Below are positions 1 through 5,660 of a stretch of DNA of 7,184 nucleotides, piece after piece. The stretch covers positions 1 through 7,184 of the forward strand of contig JAFVRL010000305.1 in NCBI GenBank assembly GCA_017504325.1, written 5' to 3'. Under the pieces are notes generated by a model, which was not told the DNA's origin, ran no database searches, and worked only from the letters and a program-made list of their open reading frames with translations. This DNA comes from Lentisphaeria bacterium. Its GTDB lineage: Bacteria > Verrucomicrobiota > Lentisphaeria > Victivallales > UBA1829. The position numbers and the translations under genes are program-made. The stretch's first letter is position 1; the number at the start of each line of letters is the position of its first letter.

Positions 1-231
1 GCTGCCAATGAGATCGAACCAGCCGCTTGCCCATAGTGTATTGCGTATTTTTGTGTTCAATTCAGGAGGGGCTCCTGTAAGTCCCCTGTAAAAAAGTCTG
101 GGGTTTCCGGTGATCCCGGATCCGCTTAAGGTCACCTGACCGTACATCTTCTGCGGCAGTACAGTAATCGTACTGCAGAGAATGAAGAATACTGCTATAA
201 ACAAAAATTTTCCTGAAAAAGCTGTCCGCAT
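1..231 (-). CDS. TolB-like exported protein, N-terminal fragment (runs off the left edge)
   Basis: The frame is open from ATG at 231 to the window edge, giving 77 codons with no stop. The start is supported by AGGAG six bases upstream on the minus strand. Residues 1-32 look like a signal peptide: a short basic start (MRTAFSGK), then a hydrophobic run (FLFIAVFFILCSTITVL), with a possible cleavage near the YGQ that precedes the mature VTLSGSG. The mature part reads ITGNPRLFYRGLTGAP, then ELNTKIRNTLWASGWFDLIG. This resembles the N-terminal domain of TolB, where a beta strand is followed by a helix ending in 'L..SG.F'. TolB is a periplasmic beta-propeller partner of Pal in the Tol-Pal envelope system. 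The propeller would lie outside the window, so the family call rests on this short N-terminal match. It is transcribed divergently from the isomerase operon and is probably unrelated to sugar metabolism. An overlapping open frame starting at 292 lacks such support and was not called. Confidence 0.55.
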   Translation of the reverse strand, partial: MRTAFSGKFLFIAVFFILCSTITVLPQKMYGQVTLSGSGITGNPRLFYRGLTGAPPELNTKIRNTLWASGWFDLIGS

Positions 232-254
232 ATTTTTCTCCTGTTTTTTCTTTT

Positions 255-287
255 CTGCCGGATGCGCTGCAAAAATACTTCCGGCAG
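255..287 (-). promoter_or_regulatory. Leader hairpin upstream of the TolB-like gene
   Basis: An 8-bp perfect inverted repeat, CTGCCGGA (255-262) and TCCGGCAG (280-287), is separated by 17 bases. On the minus strand it lies shortly before the AGGAG and ATG of the TolB-like gene, so it would form in that gene's untranslated leader. In the gene's direction it is followed by an A-rich run, not a U-tract, so it is not a terminator for this gene. A role in mRNA stability or translation is inference. Confidence 0.4.
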
Positions 288-410
288 TTCATGCTGTATA
301 TTGCTCCGGAATTTTCTGCTGTTAGTAAATTAATACATAATCCCTTAAAGGCAAGTAAAAAAATTAAAAAAAACAGAAAATAACCGTTCCCTGACAGGTC
401 AGGAGGATAT

Positions 411-464
411 ATGCCACTTTTTTTTTCAGCTTTTCCGGAAAAAATTTTTCAGGCAGAGACATAG
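411..464 (+). CDS. Possible 17-residue small ORF with a strong Shine-Dalgarno
   Basis: The ATG at 411 is preceded by a perfect AGGAGG (401-406) with a 4-base spacer. The frame reads MPLFFSAFPEKIFQAET and stops at TAG 462-464. It lies upstream of the promoter called at 495-523, so it would need its own promoter, and none is clear. The composition is driven by a T-run and the TTTTCCGGAAAA palindrome, so chance is a real possibility. No function is assigned. A leader peptide is conceivable only if transcription starts further upstream. Confidence 0.15.
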   Translation: MPLFFSAFPEKIFQAET

Positions 465-494
465 AAAATATCAAAAAAAAATACTTTAAGTTAA

Positions 495-523
495 TTGATA
501 ATCTGCTGAAGAAGAGTTATAGT
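495..523 (+). promoter_or_regulatory. Sigma70-type promoter of the isomerase/oxidoreductase operon
   Basis: TTGATA at 495-500 (-35) and TATAGT at 518-523 (-10) are separated by exactly 17 bases. Transcription would begin near 530, giving a leader of about 80 bases before the ATG at 611. A second -10-like box, TATACT at 546-551, lacks a good -35 box and is less likely. Confidence 0.55.
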
Positions 524-577
524 AACTGGAAAGAAGATAATCCATTATACTTTTTATCAAAAAAAACAGAAACCGAA

Positions 578-592
578 CCGGGGAATCCCCGG
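578..592 (+). promoter_or_regulatory. GC-rich dyad in the operon leader, just before the ribosome-binding site
   Basis: CCGGGGA-A-TCCCCGG is a perfect inverted repeat with 7-base arms around one central base. It ends four bases before the AAAGGAG (597-603) of the isomerase gene. As DNA it has the symmetry of a repressor operator. As RNA it could form a 6-bp GC stem with an AAU triloop next to the ribosome-binding site. It stands out in a very AT-rich leader. The sequence does not say which role applies. Confidence 0.4.
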
Positions 593-610
593 CAACAAAG
601 GAGAAAAATC

Positions 611-1411
611 ATGACACCGAAACCTCTGGCAGTACAGCTTTTTTCATTGCGTGAAAGAGCCCAGAAAGACTTTGTTGCCGTTCTGAAAGATGTAGCCGCA
701 ATGGGCTATAAAGGCGTTGAACCTGCCGGATTGTGGAACATCCGTCCCTCCCAGTTCAGAGCCATTCTGGACGATCTCGGACTGGAAATGTATTCCTCCC
801 ACTCCCCCTGGGCCAATCCCCGCAATCTTGGTGAATGTATGGATATTGCCCACATTCTGAAACTGGATACCATCGTCTGCGGTTACGGTCCCGCCGACTT
901 TGAAAATATGGATGCCATCAAACGCACTGCCGAACAGACCAGCAAAATGGCACAGGAACTCAAGAAAAACGGTTTCACCCTCTTCCAGCACAACCATGCC
1001 TTTGAATTTGAACGACTTGACGGCAGACTCAAATATGAGATCTACAAAGAACTCTGTCCGGAAGTCATGTTCCAGATCGACGCCTACTGGTCCACCAACT
1101 TCGGTGAAGAAAATGCTGTGGAAAATGTGAAAAAGTTTGCTGACAGAACCATCCTTCTGCACATGAAAGACGGAGTTCTTCGTCAGGCAAAAGCCGAACA
1201 GACCATGGTCAACGGCCTTCTTGACCGCAAGATCGATCTTGTTCCCCTGGGAACCGGGGATATGGACATCAAAGGGGTCATCGAAGCAGCCCCCGAAACT
1301 GTCCGTGCCGTCGTCGTCGAACTGGACTATTGCAATATCGACATGACCGAAGCCATTGCAAAATCCTACAAATACATGACCGAAAACGGTTTTGCTCTGG
1401 GCAACAAATAA
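611..1411 (+). CDS. Sugar phosphate isomerase/epimerase, TIM-barrel (AP_endonuc_2-like)
   Basis: This 266-residue protein has the size and motif order of the xylose-isomerase-like TIM-barrel family (PF01261), which includes sugar epimerases and inositol-pathway enzymes such as IolE. It starts with the strand motif VQLFSLRE (residues 8-15) and continues with GYKGVEPAG (E37), GFTLFQHNHAFEFE (H127, H129, E132), FQIDAYW (D157), LLHMKDG (H184) and VVELDYCN (E238). In this family the later Asp, His and Glu residues at strand ends bind a divalent metal that drives aldose/ketose or epimerase chemistry. There is no signal peptide, so it should be cytoplasmic. The start is fixed by AAAGGAG at 597-603, seven bases before the ATG. 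It is the first gene of an operon with a Gfo/Idh/MocA oxidoreductase, a frequent pairing in keto-sugar and inositol metabolism. The exact substrate is unknown. The family call is solid. Confidence 0.9.
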   Translation: MTPKPLAVQLFSLRERAQKDFVAVLKDVAAMGYKGVEPAGLWNIRPSQFRAILDDLGLEMYSSHSPWANPRNLGECMDIAHILKLDTIVCGYGPADFENMDAIKRTAEQTSKMAQELKKNGFTLFQHNHAFEFERLDGRLKYEIYKELCPEVMFQIDAYWSTNFGEENAVENVKKFADRTILLHMKDGVLRQAKAEQTMVNGLLDRKIDLVPLGTGDMDIKGVIEAAPETVRAVVVELDYCNIDMTEAIAKSYKYMTENGFALGNK

Positions 1412-1432
1412 TCTTCTTCAAGGGATCAAGTT

Positions 1433-2566
1433 ATGAAAACAACAAAAGTGGGTATCATCGGCTGCGGCATGATCAGTGATGCTTATTTCAAAGCATCTTC
1501 CAAATTCAATATTCTGGAAGTCGTCGCCTGCTCCGATATCATCCCTGAACGCTCTGCAAAGAAAAACGAGATGTACGGCGTTCCCAATGTGACCAACGAG
1601 GAACTGCTTGCCAACAAGGATATTGAGATCGTTATCAATCTCACTCCTCCCCAGGTACATTCCAAGATCGCCATGGATGCTCTCAATGCCGGGAAACACA
1701 CCCACTCCGAAAAGCCTTTCGGGGTGGATGCCGCAGATGCAGCAAAGGTCATGGCTCTTTCCAAAGAAAAAAATCTGCGTGTAGGCTGCGCTCCGGATAC
1801 ATTCCTGGGCAGCGGTCAGCAGACAGCAAGAAAGATGCTGGATGACGGCTGGATCGGCAAACCTCTTTCCGGGGTAGCCATGGTCATGGGAAGAGGACCG
1901 GAAAAATGGCCTCACGCTCCTTTCTTCTATGATTACGGAGCAGGTCCCATGCTGGATCTTGGCCCCTATTACATCACTGCTCTTGTCAATATGCTCGGCC
2001 CTGCCGTAGCTGTTACAGCGGTGACAAAGAAGGGTTTTGATACCCGCCGTATCGGACCGGAAGTGGCACCCCAGTATCAGCACATGGTGGAACCCTATGG
2101 TGAATATCCTGTAAATGTAACGACCCATCTTACCGGACTTATCGAATTTGCCAATGGTGCGCTGATTACCGTTCTCACCTCCTTCGACATCATTACCAAT
2201 GCAAAAACAAAAGATTACTACAACTTCCAGATCCATGGAACAGAAGGAACCATGCTGGTTCCCGATCCCAATGGATTCGGCGGCGATGTGCAGATCTTCC
2301 GCAAAGGTTATGACAACTGGGTGACTGCCCCCAAATCCCACTGTTACAGTGAAAACAGCCGCAGTATCGGAGCTGCCGATATGGCATACGCTCTCCGCAG
2401 CGGCCGTAAACACCGCTGCAGCGGCGATCTTGCCAATCATGTTCTGGACATCATGCTTGCCTTTGACCGTTCCAGCAAGGCGGGTGCCAGAGTGGAACTT
2501 ACCACAACTTGCGAACGCCCTGCTCCTCTCCCCATGGGGTTGATGGAAGGGGAACTGGACGCATAA
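1433..2566 (+). CDS. Gfo/Idh/MocA-family NAD(P)-dependent oxidoreductase
   Basis: This 377-residue protein has the two-domain layout of the glucose-fructose oxidoreductase/inositol dehydrogenase family. An N-terminal Rossmann fold (residues 5-120) shows KVGIIGCGMIS (G10, G12), the acidic residue D35 after the second strand, which favours NAD, and the family hallmark SEKPFGVD (E93, K94, P95). The C-terminal alpha/beta domain contains GAGPMLDLGPYYITALVNMLG (D175 to Y180), IHGTEGTMLVPDPNGFGGDV and a final helix. Lys94 is the expected catalytic lysine. Where classic members have a catalytic His after 'D.G', this one has PYY; as I recall, that is seen in a whole subfamily. It begins 21 bases after the isomerase stop, with AAGGGA (1420-1425) seven bases before the ATG, so the two are almost certainly co-transcribed. 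Oxidation or reduction of a sugar or polyol, with the isomerase acting on the keto product, is inference. It is cytoplasmic. Confidence 0.92.
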   Translation: MKTTKVGIIGCGMISDAYFKASSKFNILEVVACSDIIPERSAKKNEMYGVPNVTNEELLANKDIEIVINLTPPQVHSKIAMDALNAGKHTHSEKPFGVDAADAAKVMALSKEKNLRVGCAPDTFLGSGQQTARKMLDDGWIGKPLSGVAMVMGRGPEKWPHAPFFYDYGAGPMLDLGPYYITALVNMLGPAVAVTAVTKKGFDTRRIGPEVAPQYQHMVEPYGEYPVNVTTHLTGLIEFANGALITVLTSFDIITNAKTKDYYNFQIHGTEGTMLVPDPNGFGGDVQIFRKGYDNWVTAPKSHCYSENSRSIGAADMAYALRSGRKHRCSGDLANHVLDIMLAFDRSSKAGARVELTTTCERPAPLPMGLMEGELDA

Positions 2567-2590
2567 AAACATTTACAGTTTTTTCCACAG

Positions 2591-2632
2591 GCTGTTGCAA
2601 AACTCTGAAAAGATGTTGCAACAGCTTTTTTT
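2591..2632 (+). terminator. Intrinsic terminator of the isomerase/oxidoreductase operon
   Basis: A perfect 10-bp stem GCTGTTGCAA (2591-2600) / TTGCAACAGC (2616-2625) with a 15-base loop is followed directly by seven Ts (2626-2632). It lies 24 bases after the oxidoreductase stop. The stem sequence recurs in the opposing terminator near 3150 (see the inverted-motif entry). Confidence 0.9.
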
Positions 2633-2765
2633 GTCTTGAAAAGAGAAAAAAAGTGGGTATTGCAAAACTACGATGAACTTTTTTCTATTGTGCAGGTATA
2701 AAAGATAAAAAAGTTTGTAAAATGTTCTAACGAACTGAATCACACAAACATACCTTTTGAGGAAT

Positions 2766-2917
2766 ATGCCCTGTAAGGGCAAAAGGCACTGAAAGAGCCG
2801 TAAATGCCCTGTAAGGGCAAAAGGCACTGAAAGAGCCGTAAATGCCCTGTAAGGGCAAAAGGCACTGAAAGAGCCGTAAATGCCCTGTAAGGGCAAAAGG
2901 CACTGAAAGAGCCGTAA
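2766..2917. repeat. Four exact tandem copies of a 38-bp unit
   Basis: Copies span 2766-2803, 2804-2841, 2842-2879 and 2880-2917. They are identical and contiguous. Each unit contains the small hairpin GCCCT-GTA-AGGGC and a second half with CTGAAAGAGCC. The halves look related (CTGTAAGGGC against CTGAAAGAGC), which suggests an older 19-bp monomer that doubled. A degenerate echo (CTGTAAGGA) follows at 2941-2949. Perfect identity implies recent expansion by slippage or recombination, so copy number may vary between strains. No spacers separate the copies, so it is not a CRISPR array. Confidence 0.95.
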
Positions 2918-2936
2918 GAACAAAGGCTGGGGTAAG

Positions 2937-3034
2937 GGGGCTGTAAGGACCTCCGCAGCCCCGGTATAACGGAAAAAAGAGGCAAGCTCTGCAAGAGCGG
3001 CAGAGGTGGACTGCTTTTCTGCAGCTTTTGCAGA
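2937..3034. repeat. Cluster of three short hairpins after the tandem array
   Basis: Three inverted repeats lie in a row: GGGGCTG (2937-2943) / CAGCCCC (2956-2962), CTCTGC (2987-2992) / GCAGAG (3000-3005), and TCTGCA (3018-3023) / TGCAGA (3029-3034). Loops are 12, 7 and 5 bases. None is followed by a convincing U-tract in either direction, so they are not called terminators. They could be structure in a small RNA or in a mobile-element end, but neither is established. Confidence 0.45.
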
Positions 3035-3111
3035 GTCTTTCGTGCCTTCAGTACTGTTTATACCGGATATTGAAATTCATCCGGAATCATTCAATAATTT
3101 ATAATTTTTTC

Positions 3112-3155
3112 AAAAAACAGGGCTGGCACAAAAGATTTTTTTGCAACAGCCCCTG
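3112..3155 (-). terminator. Intrinsic terminator of the 752-residue DUF4838-type gene
   Basis: Read on the minus strand, CAGGGGCTG (3155-3147) pairs imperfectly, with a bulged G, with the CAGCCCTG-type arm at 3126-3118. The AAAA/TTTT bases nearer the loop add pairing, and six Ts follow (3117-3112). It lies 24 bases downstream of the stop codon at 3179-3181. The upstream arm contains the GCTGTTGCAA motif also used by the facing terminator at 2591. Confidence 0.6.
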
Positions 3156-3178
3156 CGCGGTGCTCCGGAAGAGAGATG

Positions 3179-5437
3179 TTATTTCTCTTTGGAAACCAGG
3201 AAAACTCTTTTCCAGATCCCTCCGGCACCGTTTTTATCTTCCACACGGACAATAACGATCTGGGGGGTACGGGCGTCGCCTTTTATGTGGTTTGTAATAT
3301 CCACAGTAAAGGGAGTTGTCCAGTCATTAGCCTTGACATAGGGACGGTAATGGATCTTTTCCCCGTTGAAATAGATGGTGCAGCTTTCATCCACTCCGCC
3401 GAAGTAGAGATAGATATTGCGTTTGCCCAGCCAGTCGGAGGGAATATTGATACTGGTGGCATACCAGGCGATCCCGTCATAATTTTTTGTAAGATCCCGG
3501 ATCTCTTTGGTAATGACTTTGTAATGGGCATAGGGTTTTTCCCAGTTTCTGTTGGTTGCCATCACATGTTTCCATTTGAGATAATTTCTGCCTGCCTTGT
3601 ACCATTCTTCTTTCTCGCCCGCATCATTGGGATCAAGTCTGAATCTCCAGAAAAGTTCCGTCGGTTTGAAGGGAGGGGTAAATTCGGCAAGATCCATTAC
3701 CCGTTTCAAACCGGCAATGTCCCCATAATACTGTTCAGAACCGTGAAGGATCTTAAGATTGTTTTTCTTACGGTATTTCAGAAGAGCCAGAGAATCTTTA
3801 TCATTCTTTTTGGCGACAGCATTGAAGAAGAGACGGCCGTGTTCATTAAAGTCGGCAAGGCGTTTGACCAATGCTTTCTGATCTGCGGTAAGATCGGGGA
3901 TCTTCATTGCGTCATCAAGATATTTGCCTGCTTTCACAAAGTCGGACTCTTTATAATAGGGTGTGATATTTCTTACAAGACCTCTGGAATAGTTGTAGAA
4001 TGTGCCAAGCTCGGTGATTTTGTCCACATTTTTTTCAATGCGTTTTTCCCAGACCTCATTTCTCCAGTATTCAAAATACTTTCTTACATCGTCCCCGGCT
4101 TTTCCATAGACTTCCAGATAGTGATCGAAGCACTCTTCAAAAGTTGCAGAAGGATTCTGCATGGTTCTTGCAAGGATATAGTCGGAAAGCTGTACAGAGG
4201 GGTTGAGAGTTTTTCCTGCATCATAGTCAAAACCGATACAGCCCTGATCGATCAAAAAACGCATCACATTATAGAAATGTTTTTCAAAACCTGCAGGCAG
4301 ACACATCATAGAGTAGAAATGGTGCCGGTTGGGACGGTAGAAGAAGTGTTTAAGTCCCACATTTTTCCAGGAGGAAATATATTTTGTAAGAGAAGGCATG
4401 GTGGCGTTGGTGGGAACGATACCTATAACAATATCTTCCGGCAGTTTCTCCCTTCTGGGAGCATCATGGGAGGCATTGTAGGCATACATGGAAATTTTCG
4501 CATCCTTGCGGTATTTTTTTGCTTTTGCCAGAACATTGTTGGCAAAGTAGACATAACGGTCACCGAGGGCGTGTGTCCAGTCTTTTTTCTGTTCTTCTGT
4601 AAGCACATCCAGCTTCATACAGTTTTCGCAATGGCAGGAGAGATTGCTGGGAGCATCATTTTCACAGAGATTGATATATTCAGGCATCCCTTTTTTCTTC
4701 CAGTCGGCAATGACCTGATCCCATACCTTTTCATTGCTGACACACAAGGCAATGGCTTGCATCATACCGGGAGAAAGTTTTTGGGCTACATCCGCATTGT
4801 TTCTGCCCAGACGGGTGGGATAGCGTTTGCCGTAATTGAGGGCAAAGTATTCGGGATGGGTCTTGCCGAATCTTTTCCACCATCCGGTGAAAGCGTGACC
4901 GTAAGGAGGAGGATTGTGGAGTCCCATTCTCATACGGCGGATCCAGACACCCTGACTGCGGATCCACCGGATATTCAATGCGGGAATGAATTTTCCTTCT
5001 GTTTTGCTTACCGTGACCGGGTTGCGTTTATCGGCAACGATAATATCTGTTCCGGGCCAGCGGACATTCAACGCCTCTTCCAGAAAGGTGTAAATAGCGT
5101 GACTGGTACCGTAATCCCGGAAGGAGTCGCCGAAGAAATAGGCGGCTTTGTCTGTAATGACATATCTTCCTTCTTCCCCTTTGAAATCCATTTTTGTTCC
5201 TTCGGGGGCAATTCCCACATAAAATACATATTTCCCTGCGGGGATTTTGGAGGCGGGAACGATGGCAACTTTACCGCCGCCTATAAGTTCCAGATGTTTT
5301 TTCAAATCATTTGCGAGAGACTTCTGTGATTTATTTTTCATTACGATCACAGAATTGGCAAGATCGATCTTCACCTCTTTTGCAAAGAGGGATACTCCGG
5401 CAAATATAAGCAGAAGCACGATTAGAATTTTTTTCAT
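3179..5437 (-). CDS. Secreted DUF4838-domain protein, putative glycan-active enzyme (complete copy)
   Basis: This 752-residue protein starts at ATG 5437, five bases after AAAGGA. Residues 1-19 form a clear signal peptide (lysines, then ILIVLLLIFAGVSLFA, cleavage before KE). Residues 20-150 resemble the alpha/beta domain preceding the catalytic barrel in GH20- and GH67-type glycosidases (VFYVGIAPEG, GTSHAIYTFLEEALNVRWPGTD). Residues about 180-440 match the DUF4838 pattern (PF16126): HPEYFALNYGKR, NLCENDAP (E259, D261), the CHCENC cluster (C268, C270, C273), YAYNASHDAPRR, FYRPNRHHFY and IGFDYDAG (D404, D406). Residues 440-590 are mainly helical. Residues 595-752 look like a GH2-type sugar-binding jelly roll (GIAWYATSINIP, FGGVDESCTIYFNGEKI, PFTVDIT, GGIWKRVFLV). 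Location outside the cytoplasm is well supported. Hydrolysis of a glycan is inferred; the substrate and catalytic residues are not known. It has its own promoter and terminator. Confidence 0.88.
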   Translation of the reverse strand: MKKILIVLLLIFAGVSLFAKEVKIDLANSVIVMKNKSQKSLANDLKKHLELIGGGKVAIVPASKIPAGKYVFYVGIAPEGTKMDFKGEEGRYVITDKAAYFFGDSFRDYGTSHAIYTFLEEALNVRWPGTDIIVADKRNPVTVSKTEGKFIPALNIRWIRSQGVWIRRMRMGLHNPPPYGHAFTGWWKRFGKTHPEYFALNYGKRYPTRLGRNNADVAQKLSPGMMQAIALCVSNEKVWDQVIADWKKKGMPEYINLCENDAPSNLSCHCENCMKLDVLTEEQKKDWTHALGDRYVYFANNVLAKAKKYRKDAKISMYAYNASHDAPRREKLPEDIVIGIVPTNATMPSLTKYISSWKNVGLKHFFYRPNRHHFYSMMCLPAGFEKHFYNVMRFLIDQGCIGFDYDAGKTLNPSVQLSDYILARTMQNPSATFEECFDHYLEVYGKAGDDVRKYFEYWRNEVWEKRIEKNVDKITELGTFYNYSRGLVRNITPYYKESDFVKAGKYLDDAMKIPDLTADQKALVKRLADFNEHGRLFFNAVAKKNDKDSLALLKYRKKNNLKILHGSEQYYGDIAGLKRVMDLAEFTPPFKPTELFWRFRLDPNDAGEKEEWYKAGRNYLKWKHVMATNRNWEKPYAHYKVITKEIRDLTKNYDGIAWYATSINIPSDWLGKRNIYLYFGGVDESCTIYFNGEKIHYRPYVKANDWTTPFTVDITNHIKGDARTPQIVIVRVEDKNGAGGIWKRVFLVSKEK

Positions 5438-5519
5438 TTTTTTCCTTTCTATTCAGAATAAAAGTTGTTATGATTTGATTTTCCTGCTTGCATGAATAAT
5501 GAAATATTTTCGTAATTAT

Positions 5520-5547
5520 ATTATAGTCAAAATAATTTAAAAGTCAA
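5520..5547 (-). promoter_or_regulatory. Sigma70-type promoter of the 752-residue DUF4838-type gene
   Basis: On the minus strand TTGACT (5547-5542) and TATAAT (5525-5520) are separated by 16 bases. The -10 is a perfect consensus and the -35 matches five of six bases. Transcription would start near 5513, giving a leader of about 75 bases to the ATG at 5437. It lies after the terminator of the upstream paralog, so the two copies are probably transcribed independently. Confidence 0.7.
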
Positions 5548-5608
5548 GTTTCTTCTGAATGATAAGTGAGATAAAATCAGATAAATCGTATCATGCAGCA
5601 TTTTTTGC

Positions 5609-5640
5609 AAAAAAAACGGCAGGTGCTTTACCTGCCGTTT
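5609..5640 (-). terminator. Intrinsic terminator of the upstream DUF4838-type paralog
   Basis: Read on the minus strand, ACGGCAGGT (5638-5630) pairs perfectly with ACCTGCCGT (5624-5616) around a 5-base loop. AAA/TTT flanks add pairs. The stem is followed by a run of eight Ts (5616-5609). It begins 21 bases after the stop codon of the paralog at 5661. A smaller hairpin, CTGAC-GGAA-GTCAG (5646-5659), sits between the stop and the terminator. Confidence 0.92.
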
Positions 5641-5660
5641 CAAAACTGACGGAAGTCAGA

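Larger units (their letters stand above)
232..610. other. Divergent intergenic spacer between the TolB-like gene and the isomerase operon
   Basis: This 379-bp AT-rich spacer separates two divergent starts. It contains the TolB-side leader hairpin (255-287), a 14-bp dyad (390-403), a possible 17-codon ORF (411-464), a 12-bp palindrome TTTTCCGGAAAA (431-442), a sigma70-type promoter (495-523) and a GC-rich dyad just before the isomerase ribosome-binding site (578-592). I could not find a convincing promoter for the minus-strand gene. No RNA gene is recognisable. Confidence 0.6.
2590..3151. mobile_element. Possible MITE or decayed insertion-sequence remnant framed by a 13-bp inverted motif
   Basis: GGCTGTTGCAAAA at 2590-2602 is matched exactly in inverted orientation by TTTTGCAACAGCC at 3139-3151, enclosing 562 bp without a credible gene. 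Sequences of the form GGCTGTTGCAAAA resemble, from memory, the terminal inverted repeats of some DDE-type insertion sequences. No transposase frame is visible. No target-site duplication is seen: CACA lies immediately left and CCTG immediately right. The alternative is that both motifs are simply parts of two similar intrinsic terminators. Confidence 0.3.
2567..3178. other. Repeat- and hairpin-rich spacer between convergent transcription units, no gene called
   Basis: This 612-bp spacer lies between the ends of the plus-strand operon and a minus-strand gene. It holds the two facing terminators, four tandem 38-bp repeats (2766-2917), three further hairpins (2937-3034) and two direct copies of TTGCAAAACT (2595-2604 and 2660-2669). 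Open frames here on the minus strand (2573-2923 and 2740-2994) are periodic translations of the repeat rich in Leu, Phe and Cys. They lack ribosome-binding sites and I do not regard them as genes. The A/T-rich part 2633-2765 shows nothing else that I recognise. Confidence 0.7.

Noticed and set aside
62..292. 76-codon minus-strand frame starting at 292
   Set aside because: It overlaps the TolB-like frame in another register, stops inside it, and lacks the well-placed AGGAG and signal peptide of the frame starting at 231.
1418..2572. 384-codon minus-strand open frame opposite the oxidoreductase
   Set aside because: The plus strand encodes an unmistakable Gfo/Idh/MocA protein over the same bases. 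The antisense translation has no domain pattern.
2766..2917. CRISPR array
   Set aside because: The 38-bp copies abut with no unique spacers, there are only four, and no cas gene is nearby. It is a simple tandem repeat.
2573..2994. Two overlapping minus-strand open frames (116 and 84 codons)
   Set aside because: Both are mostly translations of the 38-bp repeat read in different frames, rich in Leu, Phe and Cys, with no ribosome-binding site and no recognisable domain.
2937..3034. Integron attC site or tRNA-like structure
   Set aside because: The hairpins are short and separate, there are no paired GTTRRRY/RYYYAAC core boxes, and no cloverleaf or anticodon arm can be drawn.
3028..3341. Short plus-strand frames at 3028-3255 and 3141-3341
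   Set aside because: They run through the minus-strand terminator and into the antisense of the DUF4838-type gene, with no supporting start signal or domain.
3176..5329. 717-codon plus-strand open frame
   Set aside because: It lies antisense to the complete DUF4838-type gene, which has a signal peptide, promoter, ribosome-binding site, terminator and a close paralog. The antisense frame is a by-product of codon use in that gene.
5438..5660. Riboswitch upstream of the 752-residue gene
   Set aside because: The leader is only about 75 bases and very AT-rich. Its only strong structure is the terminator of the preceding gene, which lies upstream of the promoter.
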